A DNA stretch of 64,000 nucleotides. Source: Candidatus Manganitrophaceae bacterium (lineage in GTDB: Bacteria; Nitrospirota; Nitrospiria; SBBL01; Manganitrophaceae). Below the pieces are notes generated by a model. That model saw nothing but the letters and a program-made list of their open reading frames with translations, made no database searches and was not told where the DNA came from. Positions 51,073 through 59,798 of the stretch are shown piece by piece. The position numbers were made by a program, and so were the translations under genes. Location: NCBI GenBank assembly GCA_016200325.1, contig JACQEZ010000016.1, positions 280,184 to 344,183 of the forward strand. The letters are read 5' to 3'. The stretch's first letter is position 1. Each line of letters opens with the position of its first letter.

Positions 51073-53118
51073 TTAGGAAAAGAGGAGCACCCCGATCAAA
51101 ACCGCGACGAGGTTGATCACTTTGATCATCGGGTTGATCGCCGGACCGGCGGTGTCTTTATAAGGGTCGCCGACCGTATCGCCGGTGACCGCCGCCTGGT
51201 GCGCCGGGCTCTTCTTTCCGCCGTAATGTCCTTCTTCAATATACTTCTTCGCATTGTCCCAGGCCGCCCCGCCGGAGGTCATCGAGATCGCCACGAAGAG
51301 ACCGGTGACGATGCTTCCGACCAATACCCCGCCGAGCGCCTTCGGGCCGAGGATCACCCCGACGACGAGCGGAACCAGCACCGGAATGAGGGAGGGGACC
51401 ATCATCTTCTGGATCGCCGCAATCGTCACGATGTCGACGCACCGCGCATAATCGGGCTTCCCGGTTCCCTCCATGATCCCTTTGATCTCTCGAAACTGCC
51501 GTCGGACCTCTTCGACGATCGCGCCGGCCGCCTGTCCGACCGCCTTCATCAGAAAAGCCCCGAAGAGAAAGGGAAGCATCCCGCCGATAAAGAGGCCGAC
51601 CAGGACGAGCGGATCGGAGAGATCGAAGACCATCGCCGTTCCCCCCTTCGATACGGAACGGGTGTACTCCGAGAAAAGAACAATCGCGGCGAGCCCGGCG
51701 GAGCCGATCGCATATCCTTTGGTCACCGCCTTGGTGGTGTTTCCGACGGCGTCGAGCGGATCGGTGACGTTCCGGACCGCTTCTCCCATGTTCGCCATCT
51801 CGGCGATTCCCCCCGCATTGTCGGTGATCGGGCCGAATGAGTCGATCGCGACGACGATACCGGCCATCGTCAACATCGCCTCCGCCGCAATGGCGACGCC
51901 GAAGAGCCCTGCGAGGTAATGGCTGCCGAGGATCGCGGCGGCGATCACCAGAACCGGCGCCGCGGTCGCCTGAAGCGACACCGCGAGGCCGGCGATGATG
52001 TTGGTCCCATGTCCGGTGACCGAAGCCTTGGCGATCTCCTGGACCGGGCTGAATTTCTTTGCGGTATAGTAATCGGTGATCACCACCAGCGCCATCGTGA
52101 CGCCGAGGCCGATGAGGGCGGCGAGGTAATAATTCATCGCGCCGATCCCGCCGACGCCGTTCATGAGCCAAGCGGTCACCGGGTAGAAGGCGATGGCGGA
52201 GAGAATCCCGGTCGCGACGAATCCCTTATAAAGCGCCGGCATGATCCCGCCCCCCGGCCCGAGCTTTACGAACCAGCTCCCGATGATCGTCATCAAAATC
52301 GCCGCCCCGCCGAGGACCAAAGGAAATAAGATCGCCCCCTTGGCGCCGGGGTAGAGCAGGTGAGCGAGCGCCATCGTCGCGACCGTCGTCACGGCATAGG
52401 TCTCAAAAAGATCGGCCGCCATGCCGGCGCAGTCGCCGACATTGTCCCCGACATTGTCGGCGATCACCGCCGGATTGCGCGGATCGTCTTCCGGAATTCC
52501 GGCCTCCACCTTTCCGACCAGATCGGCCCCGACGTCGGCCGCCTTGGTATAGATGCCGCCGCCGACCCGGGCAAAGAGCGAGATCAGGCTCCCCCCCAAC
52601 CCCAGCGAGAGAAGCGCCGGAATCGTCTTCTCTTCTCCAGCGATCATCGAGGCGAGCGCATAAAATCCGGTAACCGCCAAAAGACCGAGACCGATCAGCA
52701 ACAGCCCGGTCACCGCGCCGCCGCGGAAGGCGACATTCAGGGCGGCGTTCATCCCCTGGTGGGCCGCCTGCGCCGTGCGGGCGTTGGCGCGGACCGCCAC
52801 CATCATTCCGACATAGCCTGAAATGCCGGAGGCGACCCCGCCGACCAAGAAGCCGATCGCGGTGAGAAAACCAAAATGATCGGACCAAAGGCCCGAGACC
52901 CAAAGGAGGACGAAGAGGACCGCTGCAACGACCGCGATCGTTTTAAACTGCCGGGCCATATAGGCTTGCGCCCCTTCCTGGATGGCGGCTTGAATCTTCT
53001 TCATCTCGGGGGTGCCGGCATCGAGCTTCATCACCCAGAACGAGAGGTAAGCGGCATAGGCGATCCCGATCCCGGCGCAAATCAGTGAGAAGAGTATGAC
53101 GAACGATGTGGTCTCCAT
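51073..53118 (-). CDS. hppA: H+-translocating membrane pyrophosphatase (K+-independent type)
   Basis: A 681-residue protein with about 16 membrane spans. The substrate site is seen in [19 protein letters not shown] and the later conserved [16 protein letters not shown]. It couples PPi hydrolysis to proton pumping. The diagnostic segment reads [10 protein letters not shown]: Lys and Thr at these positions mark the K+-independent H+-pumping subfamily, whereas K+-dependent enzymes have Ala and Gly there. Monocistronic, ended by the shared terminator. Confidence 0.96.
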   Translation of the reverse strand: METTSFVILFSLICAGIGIAYAAYLSFWVMKLDAGTPEMKKIQAAIQEGAQAYMARQFKTIAVVAAVLFVLLWVSGLWSDHFGFLTAIGFLVGGVASGISGYVGMMVAVRANARTAQAAHQGMNAALNVAFRGGAVTGLLLIGLGLLAVTGFYALASMIAGEEKTIPALLSLGLGGSLISLFARVGGGIYTKAADVGADLVGKVEAGIPEDDPRNPAVIADNVGDNVGDCAGMAADLFETYAVTTVATMALAHLLYPGAKGAILFPLVLGGAAILMTIIGSWFVKLGPGGGIMPALYKGFVATGILSAIAFYPVTAWLMNGVGGIGAMNYYLAALIGLGVTMALVVITDYYTAKKFSPVQEIAKASVTGHGTNIIAGLAVSLQATAAPVLVIAAAILGSHYLAGLFGVAIAAEAMLTMAGIVVAIDSFGPITDNAGGIAEMANMGEAVRNVTDPLDAVGNTTKAVTKGYAIGSAGLAAIVLFSEYTRSVSKGGTAMVFDLSDPLVLVGLFIGGMLPFLFGAFLMKAVGQAAGAIVEEVRRQFREIKGIMEGTGKPDYARCVDIVTIAAIQKMMVPSLIPVLVPLVVGVILGPKALGGVLVGSIVTGLFVAISMTSGGAAWDNAKKYIEEGHYGGKKSPAHQAAVTGDTVGDPYKDTAGPAINPMIKVINLVAVLIGVLLFS

Positions 53119-53178
53119 GATCTTCTGTTCTCCTATAATGAGAGGTAACGCAAAACCGCGCTTCCGGGAAGATTCCCG

Positions 53179-54510
53179 CTACGAAAAAAATAAAAAGCCG
53201 ATCAACAAAAAAAGCGGCATTAAAATCACAACGGAGTACTTCGTATAGCCTAAAAACGTCGGAACCGCAATCCCCGCCTGCGTGGCGATCGTCTTCACCA
53301 GGAAATTCGGCGCATTCCCGATATAGGTCATCGCGCCGAAGAGGACCGCCCCGGCCGAGACGGCTCTCAGATAAATTGCATGCTCCGTCAGAAAGCGGCC
53401 GACATCGCCGTTCAGATCGATATTGAGGTGGTAAAGGCCGAATGCGGCGCTTAGAAAGGTGAGATAGGTGGGGGCATTGTCCAACATCGCCGAGAGAAGA
53501 CCGGTGATCCAGAAAAATTGGATCGGCGCCGAGAGGCCGAGTTCGGCGGCATTGGATGTGAGCCAGTCAAGCGTCGGAATCATCGTCATAAAGATACCGA
53601 AAAACAAAATCGCCACCTCTTTGATCGGAATAAAATTAAAGCCGTTCCTCTCGAGGATCTCCTTCTTCGACAAGGCATAACCGGCCATCGCCGACACAAT
53701 CAGAGAAATCTCCCGAAGCGGAGAAGGCTGAAAAAGAGAAATCAAGATGATGATCAAAAACAGGAAATTAATCTTTCCCTCGATCCAAACCGTCTTTTCC
53801 CCCTCCTCCTGTTCGGACGAGTTCGTCGCCGCGAGCGCCGGGGTCCGTCGATCGATGAGGTAAAAGAGCCCCAGCAACATCGCCACGCTCACCCCCCAGA
53901 TCGGCCAGAGCGCCTGCAGCGGCCAGAAAAACGGAATCCCTTTCAGATAACCGAGAAAGAGAGGAGGGTCTCCCACCGGCGTCAACATCCCGCTGACGTT
54001 CCCGACCAGGAAGATAAAAAAAACGAGATGATAACCGTGCACCCGCCCTCTGTTCATCCGCAGATAGGCCCGGATGAGGAGCACGGAAGCACCCGTCGTT
54101 CCGACCAGGTTCGAGAGAATCGAACCAATCAGGAGAAGGCCGGTGTTCATCAGGGGGGTCGCCCTCTTCTGGATATGAACCCAGACGCCGCCGGTGACGG
54201 TGTAAAGCGATCCGACCAGGGCGATGAAGCTGATATATTCTGAAGCGGTATTCCACACCCGCCCGGTTTCCCCCCGCCCCGCCGAATAATAGACGGCGAT
54301 CAAACACCCCAATCCGAGCGCCACCGGCGGGTAATTGTGCTCCCACCACGTTTCATGGATAAACGGGGCCACGGCGATCATCAGGAGAAGAAGCCAGAAA
54401 GGGATCATCCAGAGCGGATGAACGGGAGAAGGGGTCGCCTCGCTTGCGGCCCAGAGCGGCTCCGCAAGGCCGACGCCGTACACGATCAGGAAAACGCACG
54501 CTGCTTTCAT
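53179..54510 (-). CDS. NhaD-like sodium/proton antiporter (ion transporter superfamily)
   Basis: A 443-residue protein with a signal-like first hydrophobic segment and about 11 further spans. Motifs SNLVGTTGASVLLIRAYLR, NVSGMLTPVGDPPLFLGYLKG and LDNAPTYLTF are those of the ArsB/NhaD/CitMHS superfamily. Close relatives are usually called sodium:proton antiporters. It pairs with the H+-pumping pyrophosphatase 60 bp downstream on the same strand, so the two may share a transcript and link PPi energy to ion homeostasis. Start 54510 is placed after GGGAG; the TTG at 54525 is less likely. Confidence 0.8.
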   Translation of the reverse strand: MKAACVFLIVYGVGLAEPLWAASEATPSPVHPLWMIPFWLLLLMIAVAPFIHETWWEHNYPPVALGLGCLIAVYYSAGRGETGRVWNTASEYISFIALVGSLYTVTGGVWVHIQKRATPLMNTGLLLIGSILSNLVGTTGASVLLIRAYLRMNRGRVHGYHLVFFIFLVGNVSGMLTPVGDPPLFLGYLKGIPFFWPLQALWPIWGVSVAMLLGLFYLIDRRTPALAATNSSEQEEGEKTVWIEGKINFLFLIIILISLFQPSPLREISLIVSAMAGYALSKKEILERNGFNFIPIKEVAILFFGIFMTMIPTLDWLTSNAAELGLSAPIQFFWITGLLSAMLDNAPTYLTFLSAAFGLYHLNIDLNGDVGRFLTEHAIYLRAVSAGAVLFGAMTYIGNAPNFLVKTIATQAGIAVPTFLGYTKYSVVILMPLFLLIGFLFFS

Positions 54511-54533
54511 CTTCTCCCGGATCAAAATTTCAC

Positions 54534-54563
54534 ATTTTAAGGAGAGATTTTATTATTTGTCAA
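54534..54563 (-). promoter_or_regulatory. Promoter of the NhaD-like gene
   Basis: On the minus strand TTGACA (54563-54558), 18-bp spacer, TAAAAT (54539-54534). Leader of about 17 nt to the ATG at 54510. Confidence 0.6.
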
Positions 54564-54581
54564 GGCCTTTCCTCCCTCAAC

Positions 54582-54611
54582 TTGTCAGCCGAGATCCATT
54601 TGGGATAGAAT
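54582..54611 (+). promoter_or_regulatory. Promoter of the two-component operon
   Basis: TTGTCA (54582-54587), 18-bp spacer, TAGAAT (54606-54611), about 58 bases before the expected RNA start to GTG interval. Back to back with the NhaD-like promoter. Confidence 0.5.
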
Positions 54612-54675
54612 AAGGCCTTTCAATCTATTTTAAGAAAAGACCCATCATTCGTAATTGAACTTTTTGGAGAAGCGC

Positions 54676-55713
54676 GTGACGAATGTGGCGATCATCGGCG
54701 GCGGACGCGGCGGGACCTCTCTGATTGAGATCTTCTACAATGACCCGCTGGTCCGGATCGTCGGGGTGGCCGATGTCGACAAAGGGGCGCCGGGAATCCG
54801 CCTCGCCCGAAAGTTCAAGATTCCGGTCACCCAAGATTACCGAAAGCTCCTCCGGTCGAAACAGGTCGATCTGGTGATCGATGTCACCGGAAACGAATCG
54901 CTCGAAGAGATCCTCCATGCCTCCCGCCGTCCCGGGGTGGCGATCATCGGGGGACCTTCGGCGAAATTTATGTGGCAGTTGATTGAAGAGCGGATCAAAA
55001 GCAAAGATGAGATTGAACGGCACCTCCTCGAATACCAGTCGCTCTACCGCCTCTATGTAAAAGAGGTCGAGCTCGCCATTGCAGAGGAGCGGACGCGGAT
55101 CGCCTGCGACATCCACGACGGATTGGTCCAGACCTTGGTCGGATTAAACTACCGCCTCGACTACTGCGCCGATCAGATGGAGAAGCAGCCGGCGGTGGCG
55201 CTTCAAACGATCCGGGAGACCAAATCGCTCCTCAAAGAGGCCATCTCCGAGGCCCGGGAGGTCGTCTTCAATCTCCGGCCGATTTATCTCGACCGCGCCG
55301 GCTTTTTTCCGTCGATCAAAAAATATCTAAAAACGTATACGCGGCAATATCAAATCGAGACCCGACTTGACGCGGCCGGCGAGGAAGCCGACGTTCCCTC
55401 ACAGGCAAAGATCTTCGTCTTCCGGATTGTCCAGGAAGCGCTCGCCAATGTTCAAAAACATGCGCGGGCCAAGCAGGTCGAAATCCGAATTCAAATCTAT
55501 CCGAAGCGGCTCACCGCCACCATTGCCGACGATGGGATCGGCTTTGATTTCAAGTTAAACAAGCTCGACCTGCCCGCCTCCAATTCTTTCGGCCTGAAGT
55601 CGATCATGGAGCGCGCCCGGCTGCTCGGGGGCAAAGCGTCGATTATCAGCCGCAAGGGGCAAGGAACGCAAGTTCGGATTGAAATCCCCCTCTCCAAAGA
55701 GGAGAGACCGTGA
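54676..55713 (+). CDS. NarL-type sensor histidine kinase with N-terminal Rossmann domain
   Basis: A 345-residue soluble protein. Residues 1-105 look like an NAD(P)-binding fold of the homoserine/dihydrodipicolinate-reductase kind: VAIIGGGRGGTSLIEIF with GxGxxG at 8-13, and VADVD at 31-35 where beta-2 carries the acidic ribose-binding residue. A helix leads into a HisKA_3 dimerisation domain with DIHDGLVQTLVGL (His147), then a HATPase (N-box NVQKHARA, G-box DDGIGFD). There are no membrane spans or PAS domain. The start is GTG 54676 with GGAG six bases upstream. It probably phosphorylates the adjacent regulator in response to a dinucleotide or redox cue; the ligand is inference. Confidence 0.85.
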   Translation: MTNVAIIGGGRGGTSLIEIFYNDPLVRIVGVADVDKGAPGIRLARKFKIPVTQDYRKLLRSKQVDLVIDVTGNESLEEILHASRRPGVAIIGGPSAKFMWQLIEERIKSKDEIERHLLEYQSLYRLYVKEVELAIAEERTRIACDIHDGLVQTLVGLNYRLDYCADQMEKQPAVALQTIRETKSLLKEAISEAREVVFNLRPIYLDRAGFFPSIKKYLKTYTRQYQIETRLDAAGEEADVPSQAKIFVFRIVQEALANVQKHARAKQVEIRIQIYPKRLTATIADDGIGFDFKLNKLDLPASNSFGLKSIMERARLLGGKASIISRKGQGTQVRIEIPLSKEERP

Positions 55714-56432
55714 GTAAAATCCGAATTCTGATCGCCGACGACCATCGCGTGGTCCGAGAGGGACTGGCCGCCATTCTGAAGAGCCGGAGCGACATGGATG
55801 TGATCGGCGAGGCGACCAACGGGATCGAGGTCATCGAGAAGGCCAAAGCGCTCCGGCCGGATGTGATCCTGATGGATGTCTCGATGCCGCAAATGAATGG
55901 AATCGAAGCGACCCGGGCGATTCGAAAGCTTCTCCCCCAGATTGGAATCGTCGTCCTCACAATGCACGATGATGATGCAACGATCTTCGACCTGGTCGGC
56001 GCCGGCGTCCATGGCTATATCTTGAAAGAGGCCGACTCTTCCGAGGTGGTCAAGGCGATTCAATCGATTTACCGGGGAGAGTCGGTGATTCATCCCTCCA
56101 TCGCACGAAAGCTCTTGGTGGAATTCTCCGAGACCGGCCGGTCGGCCCATTCGAGCAACGAAAAGAAAGCGCCGGCGCGCCACGCATACAACCTCAGCGC
56201 CAGAGAAATTGACGTCCTGCGGCGGGTGGCGAAGGGGAAAACCAACAAAGAGATCGCCGGCGACTTAACGCTGAGCGAGAAGACGATCAAAAACCATGTC
56301 AGGAATATCTTTCATAAGATGCGGGTCTTTGATCGGACCGAGGCGGCAATCAAAGGGGTTCAGGAGGGAATCATCAACCTCGAGCGAGGGCGGGGGATCG
56401 AAGAGAAGGGAGATCCCCCGAACGGACGGTAG
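55710..56432 (+). CDS. NarL/LuxR-family response regulator
   Basis: A 240-residue protein. The receiver (residues 1-120) has acidic pocket IADDHRVVREGL and phospho-acceptor Asp56 in LMDVSMP. The C-terminal LuxR HTH contains LSAREIDVLRRVAKGKTNKEIA and KNHVRNIFHKM. A GTG start overlaps the kinase stop by 4 bases. A cytoplasmic one-pair system; targets unknown. Confidence 0.95.
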   Translation: MSKIRILIADDHRVVREGLAAILKSRSDMDVIGEATNGIEVIEKAKALRPDVILMDVSMPQMNGIEATRAIRKLLPQIGIVVLTMHDDDATIFDLVGAGVHGYILKEADSSEVVKAIQSIYRGESVIHPSIARKLLVEFSETGRSAHSSNEKKAPARHAYNLSAREIDVLRRVAKGKTNKEIAGDLTLSEKTIKNHVRNIFHKMRVFDRTEAAIKGVQEGIINLERGRGIEEKGDPPNGR

Positions 56433-56437
56433 AAGAC

Positions 56438-56475
56438 AAAAAAAGAGACCCGGTAAATACGATCTACCGGATCTC
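56438..56475. terminator. Hairpin terminator between the regulator and the small secreted protein
   Basis: Arms GAGACCCGGTA (56445-56455) and TACCGGATCTC (56465-56475) pair with one mismatch around a 9-nt loop. Seven A residues at 56438-56444 give a T-run for the minus-strand transcript, making it strongest for that gene. Confidence 0.8.
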
Positions 56476-56492
56476 TTGCTGTCTCTCGGCGA

Positions 56493-56795
56493 CTAGCGAA
56501 CGACCACTTCCTTTGCAAGCAGTCGCGCCCCTTCCATCTGAAAGGTGACCACCGCTTTATCGTTCACCTTGACCCCCTTTAGAAGCGCGGCCGGTGCCGT
56601 AAATTGAATCGGTTTTCCGGTCTCGGCGTCGATTAATGTGATTGCTCCCTCCGGAGCATTGATCGCTTTTACAACCCCCACATGCTTATCGGGTCCCATC
56701 GAGGAGCAGGCCCAACCATCACCCAGGCCGACCCAAACCGCACCCATGATCATCAATCCAACAATTGCTATTTTTTGCCCTATTTTTTGATTCAT
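56493..56795 (-). CDS. Small secreted hypothetical protein
   Basis: A 100-residue protein. Residues 4-28 are a hydrophobic signal ending near DGWACS; the WACS could be a signal-peptidase I site or a loose lipobox. The remaining 70 residues are beta-rich (HVGVVKAINAPEGAITLIDA), resembling small periplasmic copper- or metal-resistance-type beta-barrels (CusF-like), but the Met/His/Trp ligands are not convincing. Start ATG 56795 after GGGGTGAG; the in-frame GTG at 56804 overlaps that site. Monocistronic with a good terminator. Confidence 0.7.
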   Translation of the reverse strand: MNQKIGQKIAIVGLMIMGAVWVGLGDGWACSSMGPDKHVGVVKAINAPEGAITLIDAETGKPIQFTAPAALLKGVKVNDKAVVTFQMEGARLLAKEVVVR

Positions 56796-57029
56796 TTTTC
56801 TCACCCCCCTTTCAGGTCAAATCGTAGCCTTTTCGTTCGACTGAGTCAACCCCTTCCATTTCACTAAACTGGGGGCCACTTTCCACTTTTATGCAAATCT
56901 TTTCTCTTTTTAAATGAAAACCTGAATTCTCTTTAAAGAAGAGCTTCAGCATCTTGTGGAGAATAAGGCAAAATTCGGGAATAAGACCCCATTTTTAGGT
57001 CGGTCCGCTGTTTGCAACCTGACGATAAC

Positions 57030-58274
57030 ATGGCTAATGAGACCCCTCTGGGGAAACGATCGGCAGCCGAGCAGATGCCGGCGGTCGTATTAGGTGAGAT
57101 GGGACTGGTTCGATGCCTCGGAGAATGGGGCATCCCCTGTATCGTCATCGCCTGCAGCGAAGACCATCTCGCCTTTGCCTCGCGATATTGTATTAAATCG
57201 GTCGTCGTGCCGAGCTTCAATCCCGACTGTCAGGAAACGCGCGATCAGTTGCTGCGGATCGGACGACGGCTCGGTCGCGCGATCCTTTTCTGCAACGGCG
57301 AGCCTGACTTTCTCTTCGTCTCCAAAAACCGGCATCTTCTCTCCCCCTATTTTCTCATCGACCTCCCGACCGAAAAGCAGGCCGATGCCCTGGTGGACAA
57401 AGGACTTTTCTACCGGATGGCGGCGGAGCATCGCTTTCCGATTCCGCGAACCTGGCAGCCGCAGGATGCGGCGGAATTCGAATCGATTCTCCCCGAACTC
57501 CCCTTTCCCTGCATCCTCAAACCGATGCAACAGGTCTACTGGAAATCTCCCCGCTTTCAAGCCCGTTATGGAACAGGGGTGAAGGCGATCCAGGTCGAGA
57601 AGCCGGAGCACCTCCGATTCCTCTATCGTGAGATCGTCTCGTTTCACCCGGACCTGTTGATCCAGGAATATATCCCGGGCGGAGACGATCATCTCTACTT
57701 CTTCGATGCCTATCTGAATGCCCGCTCGGAGCCGATCGGTTACTTTGTTGCGCAGCGGATCCGGACCTATCCGATCCACTGCGGGATCAGCACCTTGGCG
57801 CAGACGGTTTTCCATCCGGAGATCGCGCGGATCGGCCTGCACGTCTTAACATCGATTGGGTACCAGGGGGCCGCTCATCTTGACTTCAAAGTCGACCACC
57901 GCGACCGCTCCGTCCATCTGCTCGAAATCAATCCTCGGTTCGGTCTCGCCATCGATCTCGGAGCGCGCGCCGGAATCAACCTTCCGATTCGGGCCTACCT
58001 CTCGCAGCTCGGCCGGCCCCCTCATTTTAAGGCGGCCTACCAAACGGGGATGAAGTGGATCGACATAAAAAGCGATCTCAAAGCACTCCAGCACTATCTC
58101 AAAACGGAGGAATGGACTCTCCGAAGCTGGCTTAAATCGCTGCGCGGTCCGAAGATGTTTCGAATCTGGAATGCCCGCGATCCGCAGCCCGCCCTGGTCT
58201 CCACCCGACGGTTCCTTCAAAGCCAAATCCGAAGGGTCACACAACGCTTTCGACGAAACGCGCGTCCTGCTTAA
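57030..58274 (+). CDS. ATP-grasp carboxylate-amine ligase-like protein
   Basis: A 414-residue protein. An N-terminal Rossmann-like region (PAVVLGEMGLVRCLGEWGIP) precedes an ATP-grasp domain with FPCILKPMQQVYWK, LIQEYIPGGDDHLYFF, AHLDFKVD and LLEINPRFG (metal-binding Glu/Asn). Such enzymes form amide or ester bonds through acyl-phosphates. The family resembles predicted ATP-grasp proteins associated with polysaccharide or lipid decoration; the substrate is unknown. A TTG at 57012 is an alternative start. It stands alone. Confidence 0.8.
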   Translation: MANETPLGKRSAAEQMPAVVLGEMGLVRCLGEWGIPCIVIACSEDHLAFASRYCIKSVVVPSFNPDCQETRDQLLRIGRRLGRAILFCNGEPDFLFVSKNRHLLSPYFLIDLPTEKQADALVDKGLFYRMAAEHRFPIPRTWQPQDAAEFESILPELPFPCILKPMQQVYWKSPRFQARYGTGVKAIQVEKPEHLRFLYREIVSFHPDLLIQEYIPGGDDHLYFFDAYLNARSEPIGYFVAQRIRTYPIHCGISTLAQTVFHPEIARIGLHVLTSIGYQGAAHLDFKVDHRDRSVHLLEINPRFGLAIDLGARAGINLPIRAYLSQLGRPPHFKAAYQTGMKWIDIKSDLKALQHYLKTEEWTLRSWLKSLRGPKMFRIWNARDPQPALVSTRRFLQSQIRRVTQRFRRNARPA

Positions 58275-58356
58275 AAACCGATGAATGCATTCAGCCGAAT
58301 CGACCGGCGCGGGGATCTCTCCCCCACGAAAGCCGGGAACCGTCCAGATTTCGACA

Positions 58357-59499
58357 TTACAGAAGGGGATAGCCGAGCTTCTTAATCCCGGCGAGGATTT
58401 CCCGGTTATGTTTGGCGCCGCGGGTCTCCAGCGCGAGCTCCACCCGCGTTTTTGAGAGAGGAAGATTTAAAGAGAGCCGGTCGTGGACGATATGAATGAT
58501 GTTCGCGCCGAGCCCGCCGATCGCGGCGCTCAATCCGGCCAACGCGCCGGGGCGATCGGGAAGGGCCACCGAGAGACGGAGGAGCCGCCCGGTGCGAACC
58601 AGACCCCGCTCGATGATCCGCTCGAAGAGGGTCACGTCGATATTGCCGCCGCTGACAAGAAGGCAGACCGGCCCGCGGACCCGCCCGACATGGTTCAGCA
58701 GGGCCGCCAGGGCGACGGCGCCGGCCCCTTCGGCGATGATCCGTTTGTGTTCCATGAGAAGAAGAATCGCCTCGGCGATCTCTTCCTCCTGCACGGAAAA
58801 CATCTCATCGACATAACGGCTTAAAAGAGGCCGGGTCCGGCGGCCCGGCTGCTTCACCGCAATGCCGTCGGCGAGCGTCGGCCGCGAGGGGGCGGTGACG
58901 CCGATGACACGGACCTTAGGAAGACATGATTTGACCGCAGCCCCGATCCCGCCGGCCAGCCCTCCCCCGCCGACCGGAACGATCACCGTTGCCAGCTCCG
59001 GGAGCGCTTCGACCATCTCCAATCCGATCGTCCCCTGCCCTGCGATGACGGCGTCATCGTCAAACGGGTGAATGAAGATCTTCTCCTCCGCCCGCTCCAT
59101 CTGATGCGCCCGCCGCATCGCGTCGTCGAAATTCTCTCCATCGATCACCAGCCGCGCCCCGTAGGAACGGGTCGCCTCCTGCTTGGCGATAGAAGCCCCT
59201 TTCGGCATGACGATCGTCGAGGCGATGCGGAACGTTTTGGCTGCCAGCGCCACCCCCTGCGCATGATTTCCGGCTGAAGCGGTGATCACCCCGCGGCGGC
59301 GCTCCGCCGGTGTGAGGCGAGAGAGGCGATTGACCGCGCCTCGGATTTTAAATGAACCGGTTTTCTGGAGGTTTTCCAGCTTCAGATAAACCGGCACGCC
59401 TGCCCGCAGGCTCAACGAGCGGGAGTGAACCAGCGGCGTGCGATCCGCGGAGGCGGCGATGATCTCCCGTGCCGCCTCGATCTCCTTCAATCCAATCAC
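58357..59499 (-). CDS. ilvA: Threonine ammonia-lyase (biosynthetic/catabolic type with ACT domain)
   Basis: A 380-residue fold-type II PLP enzyme: PLP-Lys in KTGSFKIRGA, the ASAGNHAQGVA loop, the phosphate cradle VGGGGLAGG. The C-terminal part (about 305-380) is a single ACT-like domain (ALPDRPGALAGL). It converts threonine to 2-oxobutanoate for isoleucine synthesis or catabolism. The GTG start at 59499 follows GGGGAG; upstream in-frame sequence to 59589 is not family-like. Confidence 0.93.
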   Translation of the reverse strand: MIGLKEIEAAREIIAASADRTPLVHSRSLSLRAGVPVYLKLENLQKTGSFKIRGAVNRLSRLTPAERRRGVITASAGNHAQGVALAAKTFRIASTIVMPKGASIAKQEATRSYGARLVIDGENFDDAMRRAHQMERAEEKIFIHPFDDDAVIAGQGTIGLEMVEALPELATVIVPVGGGGLAGGIGAAVKSCLPKVRVIGVTAPSRPTLADGIAVKQPGRRTRPLLSRYVDEMFSVQEEEIAEAILLLMEHKRIIAEGAGAVALAALLNHVGRVRGPVCLLVSGGNIDVTLFERIIERGLVRTGRLLRLSVALPDRPGALAGLSAAIGGLGANIIHIVHDRLSLNLPLSKTRVELALETRGAKHNREILAGIKKLGYPLL

Positions 59500-59598
59500 C
59501 TTCTCCCCTTTCCTTTCAGGATTATTGCCGTTTACTTTATCATAGATCGATCGGGTCCTGAAAGCGGGCAACAAACCTCGCCAAAACAACGCTTTAAA

Positions 59599-59628
59599 TT
59601 GACAATGAAAAGAGAGAGACGATATACT
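59599..59628 (+). promoter_or_regulatory. Promoter of the REC-GGDEF-EAL gene
   Basis: TTGACA (59599-59604), 18-bp spacer, TATACT (59623-59628). The predicted leader is about 160 nt, without a riboswitch I can recognise. Confidence 0.6.
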
Positions 59629-59798
59629 CAGAGACGATTTCCAATCACGACACGGTTGTTCTCGTTAAGGGAGTCGATCGTTTTTCGCCCCCGATCATTC
59701 GGCGCCTTTCGGAACCTCTGTTTCCTGAAACGCACCGGAAGAGGGGATCTCCGTTTCAGCCTACGCCGAACCTTATTGCCAGAGGGTAACAGGTCAGA

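Noticed and set aside
56493..56795. CusF-like metal chaperone assignment for the small secreted protein
   Set aside because: Length and beta-rich pattern fit, but the His, Met and Trp metal ligands do not line up.
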